From Sphingomonas faeni (GTDB taxonomy: Bacteria; Pseudomonadota; Alphaproteobacteria; Sphingomonadales; Sphingomonadaceae): a stretch of 64,000 nt of DNA. This document shows positions 37,782 to 47,361 of the stretch, piece by piece. The position numbers and the translations under genes were made by a program. Every line of letters begins with the position of its first letter. Position 1 is the stretch's first letter. The DNA is taken from assembly GCF_023195535.1 (NCBI RefSeq), contig NZ_JALPNF010000002.1, forward strand, positions 546,761 to 610,760, in the 5' to 3' direction. The notes under the pieces are model-generated. The model was not told the origin of the DNA and did no database searches. It worked only from the letters and a program-made list of their open reading frames with translations.

Positions 37782-37866
37782 CGTCACCCCAGCGAAAGCT
37801 GGGGTATCCCCGTTGGCGATCGTCGCGCCCGCCCCATGGATATCCCAGCTTTCGCTGGGATGACGG
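37782..37866. repeat. Paired-hairpin element, family A (copy A5)
   Basis: Left arm CGTCACCCCAGCGAAAGCTG, right arm AGCTTTCGCTGGGATGACGG. The spacer CGTTGGCGATCGTCGCG matches A3 and A4. It lies between apaG and the LysR gene. Confidence 0.9.
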
Positions 37867-37885
37867 TGAATGTAATGTTCGCGCA

Positions 37886-38284
37886 TCAATGCAGCACCGC
37901 GGGGGCGAACAGCGAGAAGCGGGGGATCTCGACGTCGAAGATCGCGCCGTCTTCGCGGACCATGCGGTAATTGCCCTGCATCGCGCCCGAAGGCGTCGCC
38001 AGCGGGCAGCCCGAGACATAGTCGAAGCTCGCGCCCGGTTCGATCACCGGTTGTTCGCCGACCACGCCCTCGCCCTCGACCGAATGCCGCGCGCCGCGGC
38101 CGTCAGTGATCACCCAGTGGCGGGTGAGCAACTGGACCGTCTCCGTGCCCTCATTCTCGAGGCGGATGTGATACGCCCAGAACCAACGGCCGCGCTCGGG
38201 CTCGGACTGTTCGGGCAAATAGCTGACCGACACGCGCACCGTCACCCCATCGGTCGTCGCCGCGTTGGGGAACAGCGCTTTCAC
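37886..38284 (-). CDS. apaG: ApaG protein
   Basis: A 132-residue fibronectin-III-like protein, historically linked to cobalt and magnesium efflux; its molecular role is unclear. Signatures are WFWAYHIRLENEG, LLTRHWVITDGRG and GSFDY-like SFDYVSGCPL, then TPSGAMQGNYRMV. The start is GTG at 38284, overlapping the metZ stop by GTGA, so it is coupled to metZ. Confidence 0.94.
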   Translation of the reverse strand: MKALFPNAATTDGVTVRVSVSYLPEQSEPERGRWFWAYHIRLENEGTETVQLLTRHWVITDGRGARHSVEGEGVVGEQPVIEPGASFDYVSGCPLATPSGAMQGNYRMVREDGAIFDVEIPRFSLFAPAVLH

Positions 38285-39486
38285 AGGCCAGCCTTACTCA
38301 GGGCTTGATCGAGGTCGTCGATCACATCCTGCGCGTCTTCGAGCCCTACGTTGATGCGGAGAAGCCCCTCGGTCACGCCCATCTCGATCTGCTTGTCGGG
38401 CGAGACGCTGGCGTGCGTGGTCGATGCCGGGTGGGTCATCAGCGAGCGCGAGTCGCCGATGTTGTTCGAGATGTCGACCAGTTCGAGACCATCGAGCAAC
38501 GCATGCGCCTGCTCGCGCCCCTCGACCTCGAACGCGAAGATGGGGCCGCAGGCGTCCATCTGGCGCATCGCCAGTTCATGCTGCGGATGGCTCGGCAGGA
38601 AGGGATGCAGCACGCGGGGCACACGGCCTTCGAGGAATTGCCCGACCTTCATCGCGTTCTCGGACTGGCGGTGGATGCGCAGGTCGAGCGTCTCGAGACC
38701 CTTGAGCACCACCCAGGCGTTGAACGGCGAGAGCGTCGGCCCGGTGTTGCGCGTGAACGGCAGCAGCGTGTTGGTGATGAAATCCTCGGTCCCGCAAACC
38801 GCGCCGGCGAGCACGCGGCCCTGCCCGTCCATCATCTTGGTCGCGCTGTACGCGGTGACATCCGCACCGAACTCCATCGGTCGCTGCAAGGCCGGCGTCG
38901 CGAACGCATTGTCGACCACCGTCGTGATCCCGCGTTCGCGCGCGATCGCGCAGATCGCGGTCAGGTCGGCGATGTCCATGGTCGGGTTGGCCGGCGTCTC
39001 GAAGAAGAACACCTTGGTCTCGGGGCGGACCGCGTCGAGGAACGCCTGCGGATCGCGCGCATCGACGATCGTCGTGGCGATGCCGAACTTCGGCAGCAGC
39101 GTGTCGGTGAGCCAGCGGCACGAGCCGAACGCCGCGCGGCCACCGACGAGGTGATCGCCGGCCTGGAGCTGGCAGAGCAAAGACGCGGTCATTGCCGCCA
39201 TGCCGGTCGCCATCGTCCGGCACGCCTCGGCGCCTTCCAGCAGAGCGATCCGCTCCTCGAGCATCTGCACGGTCGGGTTCTGCAGGCGGGAATAGGTCAT
39301 CCCCTCCTGCTCGCCGGCAAAGCGCGCCGCGGCGTCGCCCGCCTTGTCGTAGCAATAGCCCGAGGTGAGGAACAACGCCTCCGACGTCTCGCCATATTCG
39401 CTGCGGGCGGTGCCGCCGCGGATGGCGCGCGTCGCGGGACGCCAATTCTGGGTGATCGAACGATCCTGGCCGGTCTTGCGCTTCAT
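38281..39486 (-). CDS. metZ: O-succinylhomoserine sulfhydrylase
   Basis: A PLP-dependent enzyme making homocysteine from O-succinylhomoserine and sulfide in methionine synthesis. The 401-residue product is a Cys/Met-metabolism fold: EGMTYSRLQNPTVQMLEERI, ETPANPTMDIADL, and the Schiff-base Lys in AYSATKMMDGQGR. I chose the ATG at 39486; the upstream extension is antisense to non-coding repeat sequence. Confidence 0.94.
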   Translation of the reverse strand: MKRKTGQDRSITQNWRPATRAIRGGTARSEYGETSEALFLTSGYCYDKAGDAAARFAGEQEGMTYSRLQNPTVQMLEERIALLEGAEACRTMATGMAAMTASLLCQLQAGDHLVGGRAAFGSCRWLTDTLLPKFGIATTIVDARDPQAFLDAVRPETKVFFFETPANPTMDIADLTAICAIARERGITTVVDNAFATPALQRPMEFGADVTAYSATKMMDGQGRVLAGAVCGTEDFITNTLLPFTRNTGPTLSPFNAWVVLKGLETLDLRIHRQSENAMKVGQFLEGRVPRVLHPFLPSHPQHELAMRQMDACGPIFAFEVEGREQAHALLDGLELVDISNNIGDSRSLMTHPASTTHASVSPDKQIEMGVTEGLLRINVGLEDAQDVIDDLDQALSKAGL

Positions 39487-39557
39487 GCGCGCCGCTTTGC
39501 CGGGGGGGAGCGGGGATGACAAGCCTTGCAGGTGTCGGGAGCGGTCCGCGTGTCTCA

Positions 39558-39682
39558 ATCCTCCCCCGCCAGGGGGAGGTGGCTGGCTCTTGCCAGACGG
39601 AGGGGGAGGTAAGGGAAAACCTCTGTGCCGTACCCTCCCCCTCCGTCACCTTCGGTGACACCTCCCCCTTGCGGGGGAGGAT
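39558..39682. repeat. Paired-hairpin element, family D (copy D2)
   Basis: The outer hairpins CCTCCCCC-GCCA-GGGGGAGG and CCTCCCCC-TTGC-GGGGGAGG, with inner GACGGAGGGGGAGG and CCCTCCCCCTCCGTC, are very close to D1 including element length (125 bp). It lies 3' of the glycosyltransferase gene, upstream of metZ. Confidence 0.9.
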
Positions 39683-39693
39683 CGCGGGTTCGG

Positions 39694-40794
39694 TCAGTAC
39701 CGCCCCCAGGTGAATTTCGACGACAGCGCGTAGTTCCACACCGCGCCGACCAGCACGCCGCTCAGCGCCGAGGCGGCCCACGCCCCGTCGCGCATCTCGT
39801 ACAGGAACGCGGCGATGCCGACGTTGGCGACCGCGCCGACCGAGCAGATTACCGCGAACGACACCCAACCGTCGACCAGTTGCCGCCAGCCCTTGAGCCG
39901 CCGGTCCCGATAGGTCAGCGCGTTGTTGAGGAAGAAGTTGAACGTGAGCGCGGCGAGCGTCGCGACGATCTCCCCAACGACGAAATTCGTACCGAACCCG
40001 ACGAACAAAGCGGTCAGCACCGCCATGTGGATGCCGACGCCGAGCACGCCGATCGCGGAGAACATCGCGAACCGCACCGGCACGACACGCCCGAACATCC
40101 GGTCGTAGATCGCGATCAGATATTCCATCGCGACGACGTGATCGAGCTTGCTCTCGCCCTCGGTGCGGCAGCGGAAGGTGTAGGGGACCTCGACGAAGCG
40201 CAGCGGCGTCGGCGAGGCGGTCAGCAAGTCGAGCAGGATCTTGAAGCCGATCGCCGACAGCGATGGCGCGAGGCGGCGGACGATGTCGGTGCGGATCATG
40301 AAGAAGCCGCTCATCGGATCGTTGAGATCGCATTTCAGCACGCGGCGCGACAGCTTGGTTGCGAGCGCCGACTTGGCGACGCGGTCGCTGTCCCACTCCC
40401 CGGTGCAGCCGCCGCTGACGAAGCGCGAGCCGATCGCCACGTCGGCCTCTTCGTCCTTGAGCAGATCGAGCATCTTCGGCAGCAACGTCTCGTCGTGCTG
40501 GAGATCGCCGTCGATCACCGCGACGATCGGGGCGGCGGTGGCGCACATGCCCTCGATGCACGCCGACGACAGCCCACGCCGACCGATCCGCTGGATCACA
40601 CGCACGCGCTTGTCGAGCCGGGCGATCGCGCGCGCGGCATCGGCGGTGCCGTCGGGACTGTCGTCGTCGACGAAGATCGCCTCCCAGTTGCGCCCGGCCA
40701 GCGCCTGGTCGAGCTTGGCGATCAACGTCGGGACGTTGGCCTTCTCGTTGAAAGTCGGGATGACGATCGCAAGTTCGAGAAGGTCGGCGATCAC
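39694..40794 (-). CDS. Family 2 glycosyltransferase fused to a GtrA domain
   Basis: A 366-residue protein resembling dolichol- or polyprenyl-phosphate mannosyl/glucosyltransferases: VIPTFNEKANV, IFVDDDSPDGT and AVIDGDLQHD (donor and metal binding), about 1-225. Four membrane helices of the GtrA family follow (about 240-366). It likely makes a polyprenyl-linked sugar and helps flip or use it. The start is GTG at 40794, four bases after the leuB stop. Confidence 0.9.
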   Translation of the reverse strand: MIADLLELAIVIPTFNEKANVPTLIAKLDQALAGRNWEAIFVDDDSPDGTADAARAIARLDKRVRVIQRIGRRGLSSACIEGMCATAAPIVAVIDGDLQHDETLLPKMLDLLKDEEADVAIGSRFVSGGCTGEWDSDRVAKSALATKLSRRVLKCDLNDPMSGFFMIRTDIVRRLAPSLSAIGFKILLDLLTASPTPLRFVEVPYTFRCRTEGESKLDHVVAMEYLIAIYDRMFGRVVPVRFAMFSAIGVLGVGIHMAVLTALFVGFGTNFVVGEIVATLAALTFNFFLNNALTYRDRRLKGWRQLVDGWVSFAVICSVGAVANVGIAAFLYEMRDGAWAASALSGVLVGAVWNYALSSKFTWGRY

Positions 40795-40798
40795 AAGC

Positions 40799-41845
40799 TC
40801 AGCCGAGTTCGGCGAGAATGGCATCACCCATGCCGCGGGTCGACAGCGTACCGCCGAGATCGGGCGTCCGCGCGCCGCCCAGGATCGCGGCCGCGACCGC
40901 CGCCTCGATCCGGTCGGCGGCGTCGGGCAGATCTAGCGAGTGGCGCAGCATCATCGCCGCGGAGAGGATCGCGGCGCACGGATTGGCCTTGCCCTGACCG
41001 GCGATGTCGGGCGCGCTGCCGTGGATCGGCTCGTACATGCCCTTGTTCGAGCCGTTGAGCGCGGCGGACGGCAGCATGCCGATCGAGCCCGCGCACATCG
41101 ACGCCTCGTCGGAGAGGATGTCGCCGAACAGATTGCCGGTGACGATCACGTCGAACTGGCCAGGGTTGCGCACCAGCTGCATTGCCGCGTTGTCGACGTA
41201 CATGTGGCTGAGTTCGACGTCGGGATAGTCGGCCGACACCTCGATCACGACGTCGCGCCAGAGCTGCGAGGTTTCGAGCACGTTGGCCTTGTCGACCGAC
41301 AGCAACTTGCCCTTGCGGGTGCGTGCGGTCTCGAAGCCGACGCGGGCGATACGCGCGATCTCGGTCTCGTCGTACCGCATCTCGTCATGGCCCTCGCGCA
41401 GGCCATCGGCGGTGGTGCGGATGCCCTTCGCGCCGAAATACACGTCGCCGGTCAGCTCGCGGACGATGACCATATCGATCGACCGGGCAATCTCGGGACG
41501 GAGTGCGGAGGCATCCTCGAGGCCCGCGAACAGCTTGGCAGGACGCAAATTGGCGAACAGGCCGAGGTCCTTGCGCAGGCCGAGAATGGCTTGCTCGGGG
41601 CGGAACTGGCGTTCGAGCGCATCGCAGTCCGGATCGCCGACCGCGCCGAACAGGATGGCGTCGGCGCGGCGGGCGAGGTCGAGCGTCTCGGGCGGCAGCG
41701 GATGACCGGCGGCCTTGTACGCGGCGCCGCCGACGAGGCCCTCTTCGTAGCTGAGGTCGAGGCCGAGCGTATCGAGCACCCGCCGCGCTTCCGCGGTGAC
41801 TTCGGGTCCGATGCCGTCGCCGGCCAGTATCGCGATCAAGGGCAT
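40799..41845 (-). CDS. leuB: 3-isopropylmalate dehydrogenase
   Basis: The third step of leucine synthesis; NAD-dependent oxidative decarboxylation. In the 348-residue product [12 protein letters not shown] opens the fold, [15 protein letters not shown] holds substrate arginines, and [13 protein letters not shown] and [13 protein letters not shown] hold Lys and Asp of the active site. The NAD motif is [25 protein letters not shown] lies 7 nt before the ATG. Confidence 0.97.
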   Translation of the reverse strand: MPLIAILAGDGIGPEVTAEARRVLDTLGLDLSYEEGLVGGAAYKAAGHPLPPETLDLARRADAILFGAVGDPDCDALERQFRPEQAILGLRKDLGLFANLRPAKLFAGLEDASALRPEIARSIDMVIVRELTGDVYFGAKGIRTTADGLREGHDEMRYDETEIARIARVGFETARTRKGKLLSVDKANVLETSQLWRDVVIEVSADYPDVELSHMYVDNAAMQLVRNPGQFDVIVTGNLFGDILSDEASMCAGSIGMLPSAALNGSNKGMYEPIHGSAPDIAGQGKANPCAAILSAAMMLRHSLDLPDAADRIEAAVAAAILGGARTPDLGGTLSTRGMGDAILAELG

Positions 41846-41886
41846 GTGCGTTCCTCCTGCGCGGCCCCTTGCCGGGCGGTGCGCGC

Positions 41887-42618
41887 TCACGCAACCGCCC
41901 TTTTGAGGCGATCGACCAGCCGGTCGCGCGCCGCCAACGGGTCGGCGCGACGGTCGACGAGGATATCGCGCGCGAGGAAATGGCCGGTCAGTCGCAGGCC
42001 GTCGAAGATGTCAGACCACGCAGCCTCGCCACCGGTGAGAAGGAAGGGCGGCAATCTGAGCAGCTTGGCCTCATAGCCGAACGCCGCCCCACGCGAGACC
42101 GCCGCGCCGCTCTTTGGACTGACGAAGCCGAGATCCTCTTCGATTCCGCTCGCGACGCAGCGGTCGAGGTCGAGTCCGAAGCCGAGTTCGGCGAGCACCA
42201 ATAATTCGTACCGGACCAGCGCCGCCGCCCAGCCGCGCGCCGATGGTGCTGCCTCGATCGCACCGAGCACGCCTTCGAGCGCATCGTGGATGTGCGGATA
42301 AGGCTGCGCTTCGGGCAGCGCGGCGGCGGTCAGCGCGGTGGCCCATTCGAGTGCGCCCGCCGCCAGCGGCTCGCCGTGCATCTGCGCGCGGCTGTGGATC
42401 AGTTCGGCGGTCAGCGAGGCGAGTTGCTCGCCGGTCCGCGCGCGCCATTCGCCCAGGATGACGTTCGCCTGGAGCAGCACCGGCCGCATCGCGCGCGACC
42501 GTCCGCCGCGGACATAGCCGGGCTGGACACCGTCGTTGCGGGTCAGCGCCCGCACGATCGCGCCGTGCTCGCCGTGTTGGCGGACGGCGACGACGATGGC
42601 AGCTGCGCGGAGGTGCAT
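41887..42618 (-). CDS. recO: DNA repair protein RecO
   Basis: Helps RecR load RecA at gaps and anneals SSB-coated strands. The 243-residue product has an N-terminal OB fold ([28 protein letters not shown]) and a helical C-terminal domain with [21 protein letters not shown]. It lies directly upstream of leuB. Confidence 0.94.
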   Translation of the reverse strand: MHLRAAAIVVAVRQHGEHGAIVRALTRNDGVQPGYVRGGRSRAMRPVLLQANVILGEWRARTGEQLASLTAELIHSRAQMHGEPLAAGALEWATALTAAALPEAQPYPHIHDALEGVLGAIEAAPSARGWAAALVRYELLVLAELGFGLDLDRCVASGIEEDLGFVSPKSGAAVSRGAAFGYEAKLLRLPPFLLTGGEAAWSDIFDGLRLTGHFLARDILVDRRADPLAARDRLVDRLKRAVA

Positions 42619-42695
42619 GCAGGTCCTATACCCCGCTCCGCATGGGAGAGGGTAAAAAGGTCTCCACCCCTCTCTCCCTCAGGATGGGGAAACGA

Positions 42696-43610
42696 TCAGC
42701 GGCGGATCTTCTTTGCGAGCGTGGCCAAGGCCGGATGCGTTGCGGCGCGTTTGGCCGTCGCGATCGCACGGTCGAACGTCTGCAACGCCATCACCGTCAG
42801 GCGGTTCGCCAGCGTTGGCCGCAACAGCAGCACATCGACGCACGCCGTCCCCCCGGTCGAGAATTGCCGCTTGTGCTGCCCTTCCCCCTCGGTGAAGTCG
42901 AACCGTGCGAACCGCTTCTCCGCGAACAGCGCGCGCATCGCCTCGACCTGCAAAACCGCGCCCGGCGACAGGTCGTTATGCGCCGGATCATGCCCGACAT
43001 AGGTGTAACACAGCGATTGGCCATCGGCGGTGCAGCACAGATAGGCGACCGGCACGCCTGCAATGAACGCCAGCCAGGCACGCACCCTGTCCTGCGCCGC
43101 GAGCGATACGAGATGGCGCACCGAAGCCGTATCGTCGGGCAGTCCCGATCCGAGCAGCTTCTCCTGATACGTTGTCACCGACACCGCGCGGGCGAGCGGG
43201 TGGAAGTCGCCGAACGCCGCTGCATCGTGATAGCGCCGGATATCGAGCACGCCGCCATTCGCTGCGGCGAGCTTCTTCGCCTTGCGCTTGATCCCCGACC
43301 TTGCGCTGCCGGACAATCCCGCGAGCCACGCCGCCTCCCCCGCCGCAAGATCGATATGATATCGCACATAGCGCTGCCGAACGAACGCGAGCAGGCCGTG
43401 GCGATCGAGACCGCCAAGCATCGGTTCGGGCAACGACGTCACCAGATAGCCATCGGCGTCGTCGGGCAGCGGCGGCAGGATCGGTGCTGTCGGCGCGAGC
43501 ACGGCGTCGAGCGAAAACGACACGCGCATCAGGTACCGGGGGATGGTCGCGAGGGTCCGGGCGCCGATCTGGAACTTCAGCGGCAGGCGTCGAACCGCAT
43601 CGTCCGCCAT
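42696..43610 (-). CDS. FemAB/GNAT-like (BioF2-type) acetyltransferase
   Basis: A 304-residue double-GNAT-fold protein of the PF13480 type, with ARSGIKRKAKKLAAANGG and the C-terminal GAVLQVEAMRALFAEKRFAR and FDFTEGEGQHKRQFSTG. Relatives act in capsule, cellulose or exopolysaccharide loci. Its ATG overlaps the deacetylase stop (TAATG), so both are expressed together. Confidence 0.83.
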   Translation of the reverse strand: MADDAVRRLPLKFQIGARTLATIPRYLMRVSFSLDAVLAPTAPILPPLPDDADGYLVTSLPEPMLGGLDRHGLLAFVRQRYVRYHIDLAAGEAAWLAGLSGSARSGIKRKAKKLAAANGGVLDIRRYHDAAAFGDFHPLARAVSVTTYQEKLLGSGLPDDTASVRHLVSLAAQDRVRAWLAFIAGVPVAYLCCTADGQSLCYTYVGHDPAHNDLSPGAVLQVEAMRALFAEKRFARFDFTEGEGQHKRQFSTGGTACVDVLLLRPTLANRLTVMALQTFDRAIATAKRAATHPALATLAKKIRR

Positions 43611-44587
43611 TACAGCCCGCGCGATCGCGGCCGTTCCTCGACCCAGTTCGACCAGAGCTGTTCGGCCTGCCGCCAGCGGGTCCGCAACTGATCGGGCGCG
43701 AGCGGCGTATCCGCGCGGTCGAGCGCGAGCGGCGGGCGATCCGCGAAATGATGCGTCGGCAACACTTCGCGCATCTCCGACAACATTCCGCACAACGCCG
43801 TGAAGCGCCGCACATGGACCGCGTTGGGCCGCGTGCCGCTCCGGTTCGCCAGTTCGAAGCCGTGGCTGACGATCGTCACCACCGCATGCCCCGACACCGC
43901 GGCATGCTCCAGCGCGTCATAGGTCTCGCCAGCCGACAGCGCGCAGAGCTGGAAGGTGCGAATCTTGTCACGCCGATCCTCGATCACGGTGACGGGAACC
44001 TCGATCAGGCCCTTGTCCTGCGCACGTCGTACCGGCGAAATCTGCTGTGCGGGCAACGAGATGCGGCTCGTCCCGGGCGCTTCCGACCCGTTGTGGCTGC
44101 TGTCGTAGCTGAACCCGAGTGCCGCGAGCGCGGTCAATGTGTCGTCGTTGGCCGCATAGCTGCCGGCACGGAAGGCGATCGGGTGCGGTGCTCCTGCCTC
44201 GACCAGCAATTCGGTGGCGCGCATGAGCAGGTCGGTCTGCTCGGCGAGGCTATAGTCGAACAGCGCGAACCGGTCGTGCGCGGCGCCGCGGTCGCCGGCT
44301 TTCGCGGTCGTCCAGTTGGGATGAAGATGAAGCTGGACCTCCTGTCCCGCGGCGAGAATCGTCTCGATCATGCGCCGAATGGGGGCGAGGCCGAAGGTGA
44401 TGCCGGGCATCGGATCGACAAAGAAACACGCTTTCAGATCGTGCCGCGCGAGTTCGCCCAATTGATAGGCGAGCCCGACGCCGGCCGGCTCAAGCGACCG
44501 CGCGTAAATCGCGTCGCAGTCGAGCCCGGCGACGTGATGCCGCCACGCGAACTCCGTATCAATAGTCAGGAAGACGGGCGTGGTCAC
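43610..44587 (-). CDS. Polysaccharide deacetylase-like protein
   Basis: A 325-residue protein of the NodB/polysaccharide deacetylase superfamily: LTIDTEFAWRH (metal and base Asp), CFFVDPMPG, and the metal-binding HLHPNW. It probably acts on a cell-surface polysaccharide. The start is GTG at 44587, with AGAGG 6 nt upstream. Coupling to the FemAB-like gene suggests a small surface-sugar modification unit. Confidence 0.85.
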   Translation of the reverse strand: MTTPVFLTIDTEFAWRHHVAGLDCDAIYARSLEPAGVGLAYQLGELARHDLKACFFVDPMPGITFGLAPIRRMIETILAAGQEVQLHLHPNWTTAKAGDRGAAHDRFALFDYSLAEQTDLLMRATELLVEAGAPHPIAFRAGSYAANDDTLTALAALGFSYDSSHNGSEAPGTSRISLPAQQISPVRRAQDKGLIEVPVTVIEDRRDKIRTFQLCALSAGETYDALEHAAVSGHAVVTIVSHGFELANRSGTRPNAVHVRRFTALCGMLSEMREVLPTHHFADRPPLALDRADTPLAPDQLRTRWRQAEQLWSNWVEERPRSRGL

Positions 44588-44671
44588 TGCGCCCTCTCTA
44601 TCCGAGGATAATGAAGATCAGGTTTCGTTTCCTTACGATCGCAGGCGGCGAGCGTCGCCGACGGCCACCGC

Positions 44672-46597
44672 TCAGCGCGAATGGTAGAAATCATACACCT
44701 GCTGCGCCACCCCGGCCGACACGCCGGGCGCCTGTTGCAGATCCTGCAGGCTGGCATTGCGGACCGCGCGGCCGGTGCCGAAGTGCATCAGCAGTGCCTT
44801 CTTCCGCGCCGGACCGATGCCGGGGACCTCGTCGAGCGGGCTGGCGCCGATCGCCTTGCTGCGCTTGTCGCGGTGGACGCCGATCGCGAACCGGTGGACC
44901 TCGTCGCGGAGGCGCTGGAGGTAGAACAGCACCGGGGCATTGACCGGCAACTGGAACTCGCGACCATCGAGCATGTGGAACACCTCGCGACCATCGCGGC
45001 CGTGTTCCGGCCCCTTGGCGATCCCGACCAGGCACACGTCCTCGACGCCGATCTCCTCGAGCGCGGCCTTCACCGTATTGAGCTGACCCTTGCCGCCGTC
45101 GATGAGCACCAGATCCGGCCAGTCGCCTGAGTCGCGATCGGGGTCTTCGGCCTGCGCGCGCGCGAACCGCCGGGTGAAGACCTCGCGCATCATCGCGAAA
45201 TCGTCGCCCGGCGCGGTATCCTTGTTCTTGATGTTGAACTTTCGATACTGGCCCTTGCGGAACCCCTCGGGCCCCGCGACGACCATCGCGCCGGTCGCGG
45301 CGGTGCCCTGGATGTGGCTGTTGTCGTAGATCTCGATCCGCTGCGGGGGCTCGGGCAGGTCGAACAGGTCGGCGACTTCACGCAGGAGTTTCGCCTGGGT
45401 CGTCGACTCAGCCTGCCGCCGCTCGATCGCCTCGACCGCGTTGCGCGTGGCCTGGTCCATCAGGCGGCGGCGATCGCCGCGCTGCGGGACCTGGATCGCG
45501 ACCTTGTAGCCGGCGCGTTCGCCCAACGCCTCGACGAGCAGCGCGCCCTCCGGCAATTCGCGGTCGAGCAGGATCTGCTTGGGCGGCGGCACGTCCTCAT
45601 AGAACTGGCCGAGGAAGCTGGTCAGCACCTCGTCCTCGGGGACATCGTTGGTGTGCTGCGGGAAGAAGCTGCGATGGCCCCAGTTCTGGCCGCCTCGAAT
45701 GAAGAACGCCTGGATGCCGATCAGCCCATCCTTGCAGGCCATCGCGAAGATGTCGGCGTCGCCCACGCCTTCCGCGTTGATCGCCTGCGTCCCCTGGATG
45801 AAGGTGAGTGCGCGAAGACGGTCGCGGAGCAGCGCCGCGAGTTCGAAGTCCATGTTCTCCGCCGCGGCCTGCATCTGCGCACCGAGCTTGGCCTGCACGC
45901 CGGTCGACTTGCCGCCGAGGAACGCCTTCGCATCCTCGGTCAGCTCCCGGTAGGCGGCCTCGTCGATGCGGCCGACGCACGGCGCCGAGCAGCGCTTGAT
46001 CTGATACAACAGGCACGGCCGGTCGCGAGTCTTGAAGAAGCTGTCGGTGCAACTGCGCAGGAGGAACAGCTTCTGGAGCGCGTTGAGCGTGTTGTTGACC
46101 GACCCGGCGCTGGCGAACGGGCCGTAGTAATTGCCCTTCGCCCGCCGCGCGCCGCGGTGTTTCTGGACGCGCGGGAACGCATGGTCGTCGCGCAGGAGGA
46201 TGAACGGGAAGCTCTTATCGTCGCGCAGCAGCACGTTGTAGGCGGGGCGATACCGCTTGATCAGCTGCGATTCGAGCAGCAGCGCCTCGGCCTCGTTGTT
46301 GGTCGTGACGATCGTCATCGACCGGGTCTGCGACACCATCCGCTGGAGGCGCTTGGTGAGCCGCTCGACCTGGACATAGTTCGCGACGCGGTTCCGCAGC
46401 GCACGGGCCTTGCCGACGTACAGCACGTCGCCGCGCGCGTCCTGCATGCGGTAGACGCCGGGGCGGATCGGCAGCGTGTCGAGCACGTTGCGGATCGCCG
46501 CCACGCCCGCCGCGAGATCGGGCGCCTCCCCGCCACCGCGGACGGCGAAGGTGGATTTGTCTTCGTTGAAACGGTCGGGGGAATTGGGAGCGGACAT
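44672..46597 (-). CDS. uvrC: Excinuclease ABC subunit C
   Basis: Makes the dual incisions of nucleotide excision repair. In the 641-residue product the GIY-YIG domain for the 3' cut is at the N-terminus (RPGVYRMQDARGDVLYVGKA), a UVR motif lies in the middle, the RNase H-like domain for the 5' cut carries EIYDNSHIQGT and LVLIDGGKGQLN, and C-terminal helix-hairpin-helices follow (VPGIGPARKKALL). Length is normal. Confidence 0.98.
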   Translation of the reverse strand: MSAPNSPDRFNEDKSTFAVRGGGEAPDLAAGVAAIRNVLDTLPIRPGVYRMQDARGDVLYVGKARALRNRVANYVQVERLTKRLQRMVSQTRSMTIVTTNNEAEALLLESQLIKRYRPAYNVLLRDDKSFPFILLRDDHAFPRVQKHRGARRAKGNYYGPFASAGSVNNTLNALQKLFLLRSCTDSFFKTRDRPCLLYQIKRCSAPCVGRIDEAAYRELTEDAKAFLGGKSTGVQAKLGAQMQAAAENMDFELAALLRDRLRALTFIQGTQAINAEGVGDADIFAMACKDGLIGIQAFFIRGGQNWGHRSFFPQHTNDVPEDEVLTSFLGQFYEDVPPPKQILLDRELPEGALLVEALGERAGYKVAIQVPQRGDRRRLMDQATRNAVEAIERRQAESTTQAKLLREVADLFDLPEPPQRIEIYDNSHIQGTAATGAMVVAGPEGFRKGQYRKFNIKNKDTAPGDDFAMMREVFTRRFARAQAEDPDRDSGDWPDLVLIDGGKGQLNTVKAALEEIGVEDVCLVGIAKGPEHGRDGREVFHMLDGREFQLPVNAPVLFYLQRLRDEVHRFAIGVHRDKRSKAIGASPLDEVPGIGPARKKALLMHFGTGRAVRNASLQDLQQAPGVSAGVAQQVYDFYHSR

Positions 46598-46665
46598 TGA
46601 CCGGAATCTAGGGGCTGGGTGGCGGTTCCGCTACCGCCCGGACGCACGGGAGCGACGCAGACACG

Positions 46666-46698
46666 AAAAAGGCCGGTCCGACCCCTGTCGAACCGGCC
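46666..46698 (-). terminator. Intrinsic terminator of thrS-infC
   Basis: On the minus strand, GGCCGGTTCGAC (46698-46687) pairs with GTCGGACCGGCC (46682-46671), with one T-G wobble and a 4-nt loop, then TTTTT. It separates infC from uvrC. Confidence 0.88.
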
Positions 46699-46734
46699 TC
46701 ATAGCCTGCGCACCCTGATGGATGGCGGTGCAGC

Positions 46735-47280
46735 TTACTTCGGTGCGAGCACCATCAGCATCTGGCGGCCTTCCATGCGCGGGTACGCCTCGATCTTGGC
46801 GATCTCCGCGACATCGTCCTGGACGCGCTTCAACAGGTTCATGCCGAGCTGGCCATGGCTGAGCTCGCGACCGCGGAAACGCAGCGTGATCTTGACCTTG
46901 TCGCCCTCGCCGATGAAGTCGTTCACCTTCTTCATCTTCGTGTCATAGTCGTGGTCGTCGATGTTAGGACGCATCTTGATCTCCTTGATCTCCTGCGTCT
47001 TCTGCGACTTGCGTGCGAGGTTCGCCTTCTTCTGCGCCTCGTACTTGAACTTGCCGACATCGAGGAACTTGGCGACGGGCGGATCAGCGTTCGGCGATAC
47101 CTCGACCAGGTCCAGGCCATGCTCGGCGGCCTGCTCGATCGCTTCGCGCGTGAACATCACGCCCAGATTCTCGCCCTCGTGATCGATCACGCGGACCTTC
47201 TGACTCTGGATGAATTCGTTGAATCGCGGGCCGTTCATCGCGGGCGTCTGCATCGGCCGGCGTATCGTGGGAGGACGTAT
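46735..47280 (-). CDS. infC: Translation initiation factor IF-3, with ATA start codon
   Basis: Keeps the 30S subunit free and checks initiator tRNA and start codon. Of 181 residues, the N-domain holds [20 protein letters not shown] and the C-domain holds [17 protein letters not shown] and [23 protein letters not shown] at 47293-47289 is 8 nt from the ATA at 47280, whereas the first ATG (47253) has no Shine-Dalgarno. An unusual start fits infC, since IF-3 autoregulates by rejecting non-standard start codons. It is downstream of thrS across a structured leader. Confidence 0.93.
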   Translation of the reverse strand: MRPPTIRRPMQTPAMNGPRFNEFIQSQKVRVIDHEGENLGVMFTREAIEQAAEHGLDLVEVSPNADPPVAKFLDVGKFKYEAQKKANLARKSQKTQEIKEIKMRPNIDDHDYDTKMKKVNDFIGEGDKVKITLRFRGRELSHGQLGMNLLKRVQDDVAEIAKIEAYPRMEGRQMLMVLAPK

Positions 47281-47312
47281 GGGGGTTGCTCCTGAAGTTT
47301 CTGACAATATTT

Positions 47313-47356
47313 GGGCCGGCCTATAGCGCAGAAACATGCGCTAGAACAGCCGGCCC
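47313..47356 (-). promoter_or_regulatory. Compound hairpin between thrS and infC
   Basis: Outer arms GGGCCGGC (47313-47320) and GCCGGCCC (47349-47356) enclose inner arms TAGCGCA (47324-47330) and TGCGCTA (47337-47343). It starts 6 nt after the thrS stop and ends 20 nt before the infC Shine-Dalgarno. It has no U-tract, so it looks more like an mRNA leader structure or processing site than a terminator. Confidence 0.6.
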
Positions 47357-47361
47357 TTGAC

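Noticed and set aside
38576..40561. A 661-codon open frame on the minus strand
   Set aside because: It runs out of frame through metZ, repeat D2 and the glycosyltransferase; its Arg-rich composition is typical of a shadow frame.
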